From Fennellomyces sp. T-0311 (lineage: Eukaryota; Mucoromycota; Mucoromycetes; Mucorales; Lichtheimiaceae): 64,000 nt of DNA. Shown in pieces: positions 1 through 9,655 of this stretch. Position 1 is the stretch's first letter. Every line of letters starts with the position of its first letter. Where the stretch lies: contig JALLLT010000023.1 in the NCBI GenBank assembly GCA_025266875.1, forward strand, positions 62,001-126,000, in the 5' to 3' direction. The notes beneath the pieces are model-generated. The model did no database searches, was not told the DNA's origin, and worked only from the letters and a program-made list of their open reading frames with translations. The position numbers and the translations under genes are program-made.

Positions 1-1
1 A

Positions 2-761
2 CGGAACGTACCTGGACCAAAATGGAATAATCCTCTTACCGTAGCACCTAAGAAAGACGCTCTCGGAAGGAAAGTTGGGCACAGAATTTGCCTTGACGTG
101 CGGGCTTTGAATTTATTGCTCCCCGAGAACTATCATGGATTGCCGCTTATTTCTGATATCTATGATAAGATTGGCATGGCAAAAGCAAATGTGTATACAA
201 CGCTGGACATAACAGCCGCGTTTAACAAGATGCCTTTAGCATCATTTGAAGACGCAATCAAAACGTCTTTTCAGGCTCTGGATGGCAAAGCCTATTACCA
301 TATTGGTTCATGTTTTGGTATCAAATTTTTAAGTTCTGCGTTTCAACGCTGCATGGTTACCTTGACCCACGATCTTCAAGATTTTACTGCTGTGTTTGTC
401 GATGATCTGGTGATCTTTAGCTCCAATATGGAAGAACATCGAAAACATGTTATTGAAGTTCTAAAACGACTTACCGCAGTTAACTTGACTCTGCAACCCA
501 AAAAATGCGCATTTGGCATGCGATCTATTTATTTACTGGGATTCCATATTGCGGAGCGTGGCATGAAAATTCCAGACGACCGAAAGGTAGCAAATGTCAG
601 AGAATGGCCTGCACCAAGAACAGGAAAGGACATTGAGCGATTTCTGGGCATGATCAATTACTTTCAGGAACACATTCCCAATGCATCACAGCTTACTGCA
701 CCCTTGGATGCACTTCGCAAATGCGGAGATCTCACCCCAATTTGGACTGAGACTCACATGC
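2..761 (+). CDS. Ty3/gypsy chromovirus pol, reverse transcriptase part (5' end outside window)
   Basis: This is the reverse transcriptase of a Ty3/gypsy LTR retrotransposon. The frame is already open at base 2, so the protein starts upstream of the window. The RT fingers/palm motif NPLTVAPKKD, the LDVRALN segment, the TLDITAAFNKMPL region and the catalytic FVDDLVIFSS (YxDD-type) motif are visible, followed by the thumb/connection block LGMINYFQEHIPN. The apparent stop at 764-766 is not the element's own: it is created by a solo LTR inserted after base 761. Removing the LTR and one target-duplication copy rejoins this frame exactly to the RNase H-integrase frame downstream, so the element was intact here when the LTR arrived. 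I see no other frameshift in this part. Confidence 0.93.
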
Positions 762-1112
762 TGTAATGGGGTGTCCATTACAGACGTTATCCAACCTGCA
801 ACCTGGTTGATCGCCATGCAGTATCCATATACCGTATTGATAGACGTAGCATGCGACAACTCATATGGCGCATGGTTGGATAAGGATATTAGGATTACGT
901 ATAGCTTAGATGGAATTCGTAGATTGTAGATCATAGACGCCTTAGCTATTACCCCCTAATATCTGACGTATATATAAAGCAGGATTCCTGGATACAGGAA
1001 TCCTCATCGTTTATACTCTCATATAACGGTTCCACCTTCGGGTTATTGTCTACATTGTCCGACTCACAGCAACGTACACGATTGTAAGTACCCTGTGGTC
1101 TGCACTGTTACA
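762..1112 (+). repeat. Solo LTR nested in chromovirus pol, TSD CATGC
   Basis: This 351-bp solo LTR begins TGTAATGG and ends GTTACA. It is flanked by perfect 5-bp direct repeats CATGC at 757-761 and 1113-1117. A TATA-like TATATAAAG lies near 970, so the transcriptional orientation is plus. The first 21 bases form an 8-bp inverted repeat (TGTAATGG / CCATTACA). A second inverted pair, TTATCCAACC / GGTTGGATAA, spans the first third. A related copy is at 46153-46509. No internal retroelement domains belong to it, so LTR-LTR recombination removed the body. Confidence 0.92.
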
Positions 1113-3006
1113 CATGCTCGCTTTCAATAAGCTCAAATACGTTCTCACACAACGTCCCATTCTTTATGCACCTTCGTTTGAACATCGTTTTTGCATTGCC
1201 ACTGACGCAAGCAATACCAGAATTGGTGCAGTGCTTTTTCAGAAGATCGATGGCAAGATCCGTCATATTGCTTTCCAAGCAAGAGCGCTCACTGCCGCTG
1301 AACGACGCTACTGTGTAACCAAGCGAGAACTTTTGTGTGTCATTTTTGCACTCAACCGCTTCCATGTTTACATTTGGCAAAATTTCTTCCAACTGTACAC
1401 TGATCACAAGAGCCTGATTTACATCCACAAACAGGAGAACTTAAATCATATGCTTCTCAAATGGTATGATCGTATTGTCTCTTACGATTTTGAAGTCATC
1501 CATCTGCCAGGCATTCAAAATGTTTTGCCTGATCGTTTATCGCGCCTTTTCCCAGTGGATCAGCCGCTGGAGGGGGGTGAAACTGGTATGATTACCAAGA
1601 ACGATTACCCTGACACCTATGACCTGCATCAACAGGATAGTTTAAACGTCAACCGGGCAGCAATTATAGACACAGATGAGTTGCTTGTACCACCGAAAGC
1701 AGATCGCCAAGAGCTTCTGGAAACTTCACATTTGTTAGGACACTTCGGTGCAACCGCAATTGTGAAAGACTTACACGCTCAAGGGATACACTGGCCTTCC
1801 TTAAAGGAAGAGGCTTTAAAGCTGGTAAAATCATGTGCACAGTGTCAAAAATTCAATATAGCTACCAAAGGCTATCATCCCTTACGACCAATTTCCAGCG
1901 CTATTCCAGGCGATCATTGGGCTATTGATACAGCTGGAAAATTTCCCACTTCAAAGTCTGGAAACTCCTATCTCCTTATTTTGGTTGACATTTGCACACG
2001 ATTCTGCATTTTGAGACCATTGCCAGATAAGTCAGGTGCTACAATCGCTCAATGCTTAGTTCAAATCTTTTGCGATTTTGGATTACCCCACATTGTACAA
2101 TCGGACAATGGTACCGAATTTGTCAATGACGTTATGAGCAGATTTGCAGATGCAGCAGGTTTTGAACAGCGCTTGATCACTGCTTATCATGCCAGTGCCA
2201 ATGGTGCCGCAGAGCGCTGGGTACAATCATCTATACGTGGCATTAAAAAGGCTATGCAAGGAGCAACTACAGACTGGGATGCCTTCGTACCAAGCGTACA
2301 GCTTAGTCTAAACAACAAAGTGTCTGAAAGGCACAATACCCGACCTTTCACACTGATGTTTGCCCGAACTCCGAATAGCTTTAAAGATTATCGGAAAGAC
2401 ATGCCGTTGGTTCCGCTCACCGATAAAGAAATCGATGATCATATCGACCATATCGCAAATATCGTTTTTCCAGCGATAAACGAAAAAACAGAGCAGATCA
2501 ACAAAAAACGCAAAGAAAAGTTTGACAAAAGTCATCGTATGGTTGATTATCCTCCTAACAGTCATGTTATGGTACGCAATCGCGAACGCCAGTCAAAGCT
2601 TGATCCCACCTGGGTTGGACCCTACAAAGTGGTCAGACGCACAGATGGAGATTCCTACATTCTCAGAGATCTTCAAGGAGATCTGGAATTGCGGGGTTAT
2701 AAAGCTTATGAGCTGAAAGAAGCCATTTCCACAAGGAAAACAACTGGTAAGGATAGAGCCTATTTTGTGCATGCAATCGTAGCACACAGAAAAGGCAAGA
2801 ACCAAACGTATGAATACAAAGTGCGTTGGAAAGGCTATGGTCCTCATGAAGACACATGGGAACCTCCACAGAGTTTTGATGATGTGCAAACTATCAGTGA
2901 CTACTGGAAAAAGATTGGCCAAAAAGAGCCAACAGGCCCTAAAAAGGGAAAACGGAAACAACCTGCTAGACATGCAGCTTCCGTAAATAAGAAACGACGC
3001 TTATAA
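1113..3006 (+). CDS. Ty3/gypsy chromovirus pol, RNase H-integrase-chromodomain
   Basis: This is the continuation of the RT frame at 2-761. RNase H comes first (ATDASNTRIGAVLF with its Asp, then KRELLCVIFAL and YTDHKSL). Next is the integrase zinc-binding region (HLLGHFGATA then CAQCQKF) and the integrase core with DDE residues in AIDTAGKF, QSDNGTEF and GAAERWVQ. A C-terminal chromodomain carries YKVRWKGYGPHEDTWEPP near residues 555-575 of about 630. Chromodomains on integrase define chromoviruses and in known members direct insertion to marked chromatin. The tail is very basic. Codons are uninterrupted for about 1.9 kb, so the only visible damage to this pol is the LTR insertion upstream. Confidence 0.95.
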
Positions 3007-3084
3007 TAAGACCTACCCATTTCATAGATAATACCCCTCAAAGGATACTTTTATTATACCGGCGTCAAGCCTGGGGGAGGGTCA

Positions 3085-3662
3085 TGTCGTATCCAGTGGT
3101 ATCGGGAGACAAATGAGTTGTATCTGGTGTAACATGCGGTAGCTTAAGAATAGACTATTTTCAATTTGTGTTTCTCTCTCTCTTTTCCGGAATAAATCTC
3201 TCCTATAAAGAGTCTCACGAATTACTTCGTCCATACACACACCTAAACACACCAAACACTTCAGTGGGTTTCACTAAGATAGGCAAGGTTATTACGATGA
3301 ATGCATGTCAAGACAGGGATTTGGCTGTAGATCGGAAAATTAAAGTAACCTGTTGTCAATAAGTAAACAAGGGTAAATGATGCATGAGCCATAATCATGT
3401 TGTGGATACAACAGAAATAAAAGCATGTAACCATGGACGATCATGTATGTCGGGAATACGACACATACTAAAGAAATGAAAAGACACTAAAGAAATATCT
3501 GATGAAAGAAGGGCTAGAATATCGTAGTAAGCGATGATCCCAACAGTCCAGTATAAATAGAGTACTATCATAGAATATCGAGACAATCAAACTTATAACA
3601 GAGCTCTATTCCGGTCTCAGCGACTTCTAATTGTTATTAGTTTTTACCCTTCTTTTATCACA
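3085..3662 (+). repeat. Putative 3' LTR of the chromovirus (end uncertain)
   Basis: A polypurine tract (CTGGGGGAGGGTCA) ends at 3084 and is followed by TGTCGTATCC, the expected layout of a 3' LTR start 78 bp after the pol stop. The end is not certain because the 5' LTR lies outside the window. One candidate is TTTTATCACA at 3662, which follows a TATA box (AGTATAAATAGAG near 3550) and a GGTCTCAGCGACTTC block that also occurs near the end of the solo LTR at 5656-5961. A shorter LTR ending near 3270 is also possible. Confidence 0.45.
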
Positions 3663-4373
3663 AACAGGTGGCGTAGTGTTTTCGAGAGGCAGCAACTGTA
3701 CCACATTTGCAATCCTTCGGTGGGTATGAGGGAAGCCAATGCATATGCCATTTAACCAGTCGGTGTCAATCCTTAGATGAGGCTGCCAAGTACAATATGG
3801 GGTCGACAAGGTAATATGGTCTTGGATAGGGCTCCAAACGGGCCATGTCTTTTGCCCGAACCCGGAATTACAAGAGCCCAAATTAAAGTGGCCCACCCAA
3901 TGAAATCTACAATGTAATCGATCTTAATGCAGCAATGACTAATGTAGAAGTGAAATGGGGTTCTGCCTTGTGTTATCATATATAATGTTTGGGCAAAAGT
4001 CGTCTTTATTATATTGGATCATGTAATCGCTATCTTGCACACACTTTTCTGAAACAGCAGAACTTCTGCAAGCAACAAAGAAAGACCAAGAAGTACAAAA
4101 AGCCAAAGTGACACAGTGAGACAAACCAGCAATTTGACATCGCAAATGGCGTAGGAATGCATCCTGCTTTGCATTTTTTCAGCAACGTTTTTTCTCTCGA
4201 TGCCCGTCAAATGGAATTCAGGTCGACCATATTGGTTCAGAACGAATTTTTAATCACCACATACAGTACTACTCGACCACATTTATTTTCCATACAACTC
4301 AATTTTACCATATGACTCAGCTTTGTTTTACCGGCACTCCATTCCATTTCGACATTGTGCATCCCAATCAAAA

Positions 4374-4420
4374 AAGGGTGGCTGCGTACATACTGTAATG
4401 GTGCATACACAGCCACCCTT
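4374..4420. repeat. Perfect 11-bp inverted repeat (hairpin)
   Basis: AAGGGTGGCTG (4374-4384) is mirrored by CAGCCACCCTT (4410-4420) around a 25-nt loop. The loop edges also pair partly (GTAC / GCATAC). It could be a tiny foldback/MITE remnant or an RNA 3'-end hairpin. No flanking gene clearly uses it. Confidence 0.6.
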
Positions 4421-5023
4421 ATTGTTTTTCCAATAGGTACACTTTTTCAAGCGCACTACTCAAGATGAAGGATGCTTGTCTTAGCTCTTTTTTCTTTATC
4501 CGATGGTTTTCCGCGAAGCACCACATTTAGTAAGCCAAAGGTTGGTTTTTTCGGTAATAAAGTGTCTGTACGGTCGAGGCACTTTTCAATCACTATTGTT
4601 ATCCTTTCTTTTCGTTTAATAAAGCTATCATTACATTAACTCACTTTATCTTCGCGTTTTACTTCTGCTTACACAATGTCAGCTGGATATTATCTTTGCT
4701 TGAACACATAGCCTTTTCACACTAATGCTGACCCTTATTCAAGTTATAAGGCATTTGCAGATTAGCGTGTTGCGGGCAATTTGAATAGTGCTAATTGACG
4801 CAGCAGCCTTTTATTGTCACCACTTGGCCTATCTACACCAATCATTGTGTAACCGGTTCCTCGTAGAAACTCGTCAACATTTGACAAATCTTTCCATACT
4901 AAAGATGTATACTTAGTTGCTTTATCTTTATTTGCAATACATTGTTTTTATAGAATCAAATTACATATATAACGATGGCCTCATCTAGATAGACGTTTCA
5001 TAAAGAAAATACATATGTCCTAC

Positions 5024-5188
5024 ATTCGGGCACTCGGTCGGGCCAGTGGCCCGACGGGCGGGCCGCTATATAGGACCGTGCCCGTTCGGACACCCACCTA
5101 CATACAGCTTTCCTGGCCCGATGCCCGAAAATGCCGGGCCAAAACGGGCGGTCCACGGGCCTGCCCACCCGTATTTAGAGCCCTAGTC
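5024..5188. repeat. GC-rich island, possible hAT-type transposon end
   Basis: About 165 bp are packed with GGGC/GCCC words inside strongly AT-rich DNA. Read on the minus strand the right edge starts CTAGGGCTCTAAATACGGG and continues into GGGTGGGCAGGCCCG. That resembles the G/C-rich terminal inverted repeats of some hAT elements. I do not find a matching opposite end, so this is at best a remnant. Confidence 0.3.
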
Positions 5189-5655
5189 TTGGACGTCGAA
5201 TTGATTTGTACTTGGAAGACCGAGCTGAATCCTCTGACTTAGGCTTTTGACAAGATATGATTAAGATAATTGTGGTCGAGTTAATTAGTTTATTTCATTT
5301 GATAATTCGAAGGGGATTTAGAGGACTTTTTCATCTGGGGTTCTGGAAATCTGATTACGATAATAGCAAGTTGTGCCGGAGGCACGTTGCAAACATGAAA
5401 GGGTGTCTTGTGATAATCTGAGTGTAAGATGAAAATGCACAAAACGCACAAGTATAATGGAGTAGAAGGTGTTGACCTTGGGGATACGTACTGTGGTGAA
5501 ACAGCCACAGATGATAATAATAGAAGATATTTTCTATCGGATAACACATATCGGTTCAACGACATCACGAAGTGTACTTACATAGTAACTTGTCTACACG
5601 AACTAAGAGTTACACCGTATGAACGAATGGGATAAACTCAACAGGACATGGAATT

Positions 5656-5961
5656 TGTCGTGGCTGACATGATAATTCGCATAAAGATGAATTCGGATAA
5701 ACATAAGTTCGGATAAAAGAAGAATCGGATAAAATATGAAAGTGAAACAATCAGAGTGAAGAGCGACACTCAGTGAAACATCACTAGATGACAAATGTAC
5801 CTTCAATAACTAGAAGATGCTAGAAGGACAGTCAAAGATGTGCCGTAGTCAACAGTATAAATAAGGCACTAGTTTAGCATATGAAAACACAACCAGAACA
5901 GTGATTTATTTTACGGTCTCAGCGACTCTTTATTGTTACCAATTGATCCTTCTACATCACA
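5656..5961 (+). repeat. Solo LTR, TSD GAATT
   Basis: This is a 306-bp solo LTR, TGTCGTGG to CATCACA, with perfect 5-bp duplications GAATT at 5651-5655 and 5962-5966. It contains three short TCGGATAAA repeats near 5693-5732 and a TATA box (AGTATAAATAAGG near 5853). Its GGTCTCAGCGACTCTTTATTGTTA segment, split here by position rather than quoted further, resembles the end of the putative LTR at 3085-3662. Confidence 0.88.
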
Positions 5962-5966
5962 GAATT

Positions 5967-7103
5967 GACTTCAATATAGCAACGCAGTCATTACACTGCA
6001 TGGCGGATGTCAGAGACATCCTCAGATCCGTATGATCAGAACAAAAGAAAGGATCCTATACGTCCTCTATCCATTCAGGCAATTCTGAAGACGAAATACT
6101 ATCTAAAATGCCATCGCTGATTCAATACACAAAAAGATATAAAAGCATAGAGCGTTACATTCAATAAAGCATATCCGAAACTTCAAAGATACTTTTATAA
6201 GTCTCTTTTCATTCTTGTACCGTTAGTTCACTTCACGTACAAGCAAGCAGGTTGAGATGTGTAAAATGCAACAAGCAATAGCGTAGACAGCAGACACTGT
6301 AAGCACATACTTGCTGGATATGGAATATGGTAATATAATAGAGAGATAAAACGGTAAAAAAATTATTACAGCGTGCATTTGTCTCGTCATTTGAAACCCT
6401 TTTCTTGTTTACCGGTACCACGGCAACACATATTTGTCATATATGGTCGGGATTACCATTGAGCAAAGTGCATAAATTCGTGGAAGGTGATAACTCTCAG
6501 ATATGCTACTTCATTATTATATGGATGTACTCTAACTTCCTGTATGAGGAGTTGTGACATACTTCAACGCTTTGGATCATCAGATAATTTATATGAATCA
6601 TACATATTAACGATCGCGAAATTCGGCAATAACTGCACTCTTGTCAACACGATTAAACCGAGCCACCACGAAATATATTTGCCTATCACTCCCCACCGGA
6701 AGTATATTTGTACTATTCTGTACTTTTACGAGCGATCGTGTCGATCCATTTTTAAAAACAGCTTACCTTTATTTTTCTGGAAGCCAAGGTATGCAATTTC
6801 AAAAAAAAGTAGTTCTATACTTTTCGTCATATACTTGCTAACATTTACGTACGTATGCAATAGAGCAGGCCAATATGGGCTGAATATGCTCACGTTGTGA
6901 GGAAACCTGTATTAAATTTCACCGTTTGCTTGTATCTATTGTACAACGCTAACCTTGTCATTAGCAGCGTTATATCGATTTTTACCCATTAAGCATTCCT
7001 CCGTAACTGCAGAACTAGTTTTCGGTGAATCCTTGGCATCTATCGCTTTTTAGGCAGGTACTGGATATCTGTGACATACTTTTTAATAACTTTGATATCC
7101 CGT
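5967..7103. other. Intergenic DNA between solo LTR and full-length retrotransposon
   Basis: No supported gene. The ORF at 6487-6900 has no recognisable domain, unusual composition and no splice or homology support, and I read it as chance. The last bases (CCGT, 7100-7103) are the left copy of the target duplication of the retrotransposon that follows. Confidence 0.55.
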
Positions 7104-7513
7104 TGTAACGAGTAAAGTCGGTTTGTGCTACCACAGTTTCCTAATCCAATTTTTCCATCAGATTTTTATCTTTTTTTCATCATATTCTTATCTTCTTTTT
7201 ATCTTATTTTTATAATACTATACACATATATTCAACTTCTTTTTATCTTTTATTACTACTTCTTTATCAGTGTGTAACCGCTGAACAAGTATAAATAGCC
7301 CGATTTTGCAGAGCGAATAAAGCAGTTAACTTATACTCATTGTTTACACACAAACATTAGGCAAAGCCTTGATATCTTTTTGATCTGAATAAGCCAAAAG
7401 TGCTAAGATCTATTATTTTTGTTAACTCACCCAGCCTACAAACCTTTTTTTTTTTCACTCTTAAACTTATATTGTGAACTACCGTTCACTCTCCTACAAG
7501 AAATACTCTATCA
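7104..7513 (+). repeat. 5' LTR of full-length gypsy element
   Basis: 410 bp, TGTAACG to TATCA. A TATA box TATAAATA lies at 7290-7297 and a GAATAAAGC polyadenylation-like signal just after it, giving a U3-R-U5 layout. The 5' third is pyrimidine-rich with repeated TTTTTATCTT words. Confidence 0.95.
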
Positions 7514-7515
7514 AT

Positions 7516-7531
7516 TGGTGCTCACTACAGG
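7516..7531 (+). promoter_or_regulatory. tRNA primer-binding site
   Basis: Two bases after the 5' LTR the sequence TGGTGCTCACTACAGG begins with TGG, complementary to the CCA end of a tRNA. The implied tRNA 3' end would be CCTGTAGTGAGCACCA. I cannot name the tRNA. It does not look like the common initiator-Met primer. Confidence 0.7.
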
Positions 7532-7652
7532 GGAAAGCAAACATATTCCCAGTATAAACAACAAAGCTATTCAAAAACAAAAAAAATCGTAAAACACAAT
7601 TCCACTCTACACTTTTAACCCAACGCTACCAAGCAAATTACTACCCGTCAAA

Positions 7653-9101
7653 ATGTCTATCCACAGCCAGGAACAAGTTATTACCGCTGATGATTCGAAC
7701 AGAATCATCGACTCGACCGAAGGAAGTGAGATTCAAGAGGAACATCTGTATTCATCGGAAGTTTCGTCTCACTCTGGAAAACGTTTGTCCGAACTAACTG
7801 TGTTGGATACGCGCCCTATCTACCCACCTCAAAGCCTTAGTTTTGGAGGCTATGAGAACGAGAACTTTATCAAGTTCCGAAGCGAGTTTCGCCAATATAT
7901 GTTGTTGGCAGGAATCTTTGGTAACACCGCTCGGCAGATTCAAGTTCTGCATGCCATCTTGAGAGGACCCGCTCTTGCCTTTTTCGAAAGGAAGATCTTC
8001 CCACGTCTGGAGAGCAAAACTGATGCCGCAGTACGCACACTTGAAGATGTGCTAGAACTACTCGAGATCGAGTATGTAACCGATCATGACATTCTGCGAA
8101 TGAAAGAAGAATTCAGTCGCATGACTCAACTTGCTGATGAAAGTCCACGCCAATTTCTCGGTCGTCTTCGAGAAGCATTGGATATGGTTAACATGGAAGA
8201 CCAGGACGCCTTGTATACACGATTTAAGCAAGGACTATTGCCGGAAATCCGAGCTCATTGTTACTCTACCGGATTTTTGGAGCACAACCAATTCTTACAA
8301 GCCGCTGATGGATATTGGTTTGCGCACCGAGAAATGTTAAAGCGCAAGAATATGACGCCTCGTCATTATTCCGACGCACATGATTTATTGGCTACACAAC
8401 TTGCCGATCTTAATTCGTGGCACGAAAATCGAGTTGTTAATGGCAACATTTCTGATGAAGAAATCAGCTTCCTTTTACAACAAGGATTTAAAATGACAGA
8501 TGCTGTCAAGTATTTGGCTGCCAAAATGGCAGAAACGAACTTGAAAGGAATGTACTTTCAACATTGGCCCGAACGCGAAAACCGTGAGACACGTGCCCCA
8601 CGTCAGCAACAACAGAATCGTTACCAACCCCAGCGACAGCAAAATCGCTACAATAATAACTACCGTCAGAACAATGGACCACGACCCAACAACCAAGGGT
8701 ACCGTCAAAATGATCGAGGAAACACTAACGATCAATGGGCAAGCCAGGATCATGAGGAAGCACAAGGCAATCAGTCGCCTGTGAATGGCCAGAGATATGA
8801 CAATCAGAATTCCGGATATGGTCAATATCCTAGAAAGGCTCCCCAAAACGAACCATTTTATCACTCCCGAAGACATGAATTTGGACGCAACAAATCGGTT
8901 CCTTTAGATAAGCGTTTTACTAGCATCAACGAGCAGACAGGTGCAATTGAGTACGACTACAAAGGTGCTTGGAAGGATGCCGATGAACGACTAGAACGTC
9001 GAGAACAAAACACTGAACGATGGAATCCGCCTGTGCAACGATTTGAAAATGACTATAGAAGAAATTTCAACAATGGCACTCAAATGCATTCAAAAAACTA
9101 A
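7653..9101 (+). CDS. Gag polyprotein of the full-length gypsy element
   Basis: This 482-residue Gag has a retrotransposon gag/capsid region around residues 60-230, including FRSEFRQYMLLAGI, ILRGPALAFFE and ESPRQFLGRLREAL. The C-terminal third is a low-complexity tail rich in Gln, Asn, Arg and Tyr (RYQPQRQQNRYNNNYRQNN). I see no CCHC zinc knuckle, so nucleic-acid binding may rely on this basic QN-rich tail. The start at 7653 follows a 140-nt leader after the primer-binding site. The frame ends at a TAA directly behind an in-frame A AAA AAC heptamer, with a stem-loop just downstream, so a fraction of ribosomes may shift into the next frame. Confidence 0.93.
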   Translation: MSIHSQEQVITADDSNRIIDSTEGSEIQEEHLYSSEVSSHSGKRLSELTVLDTRPIYPPQSLSFGGYENENFIKFRSEFRQYMLLAGIFGNTARQIQVLHAILRGPALAFFERKIFPRLESKTDAAVRTLEDVLELLEIEYVTDHDILRMKEEFSRMTQLADESPRQFLGRLREALDMVNMEDQDALYTRFKQGLLPEIRAHCYSTGFLEHNQFLQAADGYWFAHREMLKRKNMTPRHYSDAHDLLATQLADLNSWHENRVVNGNISDEEISFLLQQGFKMTDAVKYLAAKMAETNLKGMYFQHWPERENRETRAPRQQQQNRYQPQRQQNRYNNNYRQNNGPRPNNQGYRQNDRGNTNDQWASQDHEEAQGNQSPVNGQRYDNQNSGYGQYPRKAPQNEPFYHSRRHEFGRNKSVPLDKRFTSINEQTGAIEYDYKGAWKDADERLERREQNTERWNPPVQRFENDYRRNFNNGTQMHSKN

Positions 9102-9132
9102 ATGGCCCTGCCGCCTTTAGCGGTCGGCAGAA
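9092..9132 (+). promoter_or_regulatory. Possible -1 ribosomal frameshift signal at the gag end
   Basis: The heptamer A AAA AAC (9092-9098) sits in the gag frame as X XXY YYZ, directly before the gag stop TAA. Nine bases later CTGCCGCC can pair with GGTCGGCAG around a TTTAGC loop, with one bulged T. The -1 frame stays open from 9098 to 9655. This is the textbook arrangement for programmed -1 frameshifting. A missing A in the run would give the same reading, so function is not proven. Confidence 0.5.
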
Positions 9133-9655
9133 CGGTCACCCACAAACAAAATCCGCTAGCTTAAATGCATATATAATCAACAATGATAAAGACTCACAGT
9201 CTGACCAATATTTAGATGGATCAGATAATGAGTATTATACTAACAATTTCGCTAACATAAAGGAACCAGAGCCACATCAACAATATGAGTTGTTCACAGC
9301 TCAAAAACAGGATCGTCGCGATAAACAATTACGTTCGAGAGTAGTACCATACCAAATCGAGAAACCAACAAAGCCAAAGAAACAAACAAAGAAAGATCAA
9401 AAGATCCGATTTGTAGAACCCGTAGAAAACATTTTACCTTTCGCAGAACCAGGACCAAGCGCAATGCACACTCAACCACAAACTAGCAATCAGCCAGAAC
9501 GAAGCGTTGCAGTACCTTATAACCCGGATACCGAAATGATGGATATAGAAAATCAAACCCCATTGAAACATCCAAAAGACAAAGGAAAAGGAATGCAATT
9601 CGAAAAGCACGGTCTAAACCCAAGGTTGAATACGAAATTGCAAAGGATGCCATGA
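9099..9655 (+). CDS. Gypsy element, post-gag linker frame
   Basis: This frame is reached from gag by a -1 shift at 9092-9098 and has no ATG near its beginning; the first ATG is at 9284. It encodes a low-complexity, charged and Pro/Gln-rich linker (KPTKPKKQTKKDQK) between capsid and protease, with no recognisable domain. The true reading probably leaves this frame around 9575-9600 by a further -1 step into the protease frame, which is already open there and reads a plausible basic segment (KPKVEYEIAKDAM). The stop TGA at 9653 overlaps the ATG of the protease ORF (ATGA), so re-initiation is a second possibility. Confidence 0.6.

Larger units (their letters stand above)
3663..5655. other. Gene-poor intergenic DNA
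   Basis: I see no supported gene here. The short open frames have no recognisable domain and no consistent splice structure. The stretch holds a small hairpin (4374-4420) and a GC-rich island (5024-5188), listed separately. The rest is AT-rich, unremarkable sequence. Confidence 0.6.

Noticed and set aside
98..100. ATG at 98 as the start of the first pol ORF
   Set aside because: The same frame is open back to base 2 and reads conserved RT sequence, so the ATG is internal.
6487..6900. 137-residue ORF in the intergenic region before the full gypsy element
   Set aside because: No domain, no splice support and composition like the surrounding non-coding DNA.
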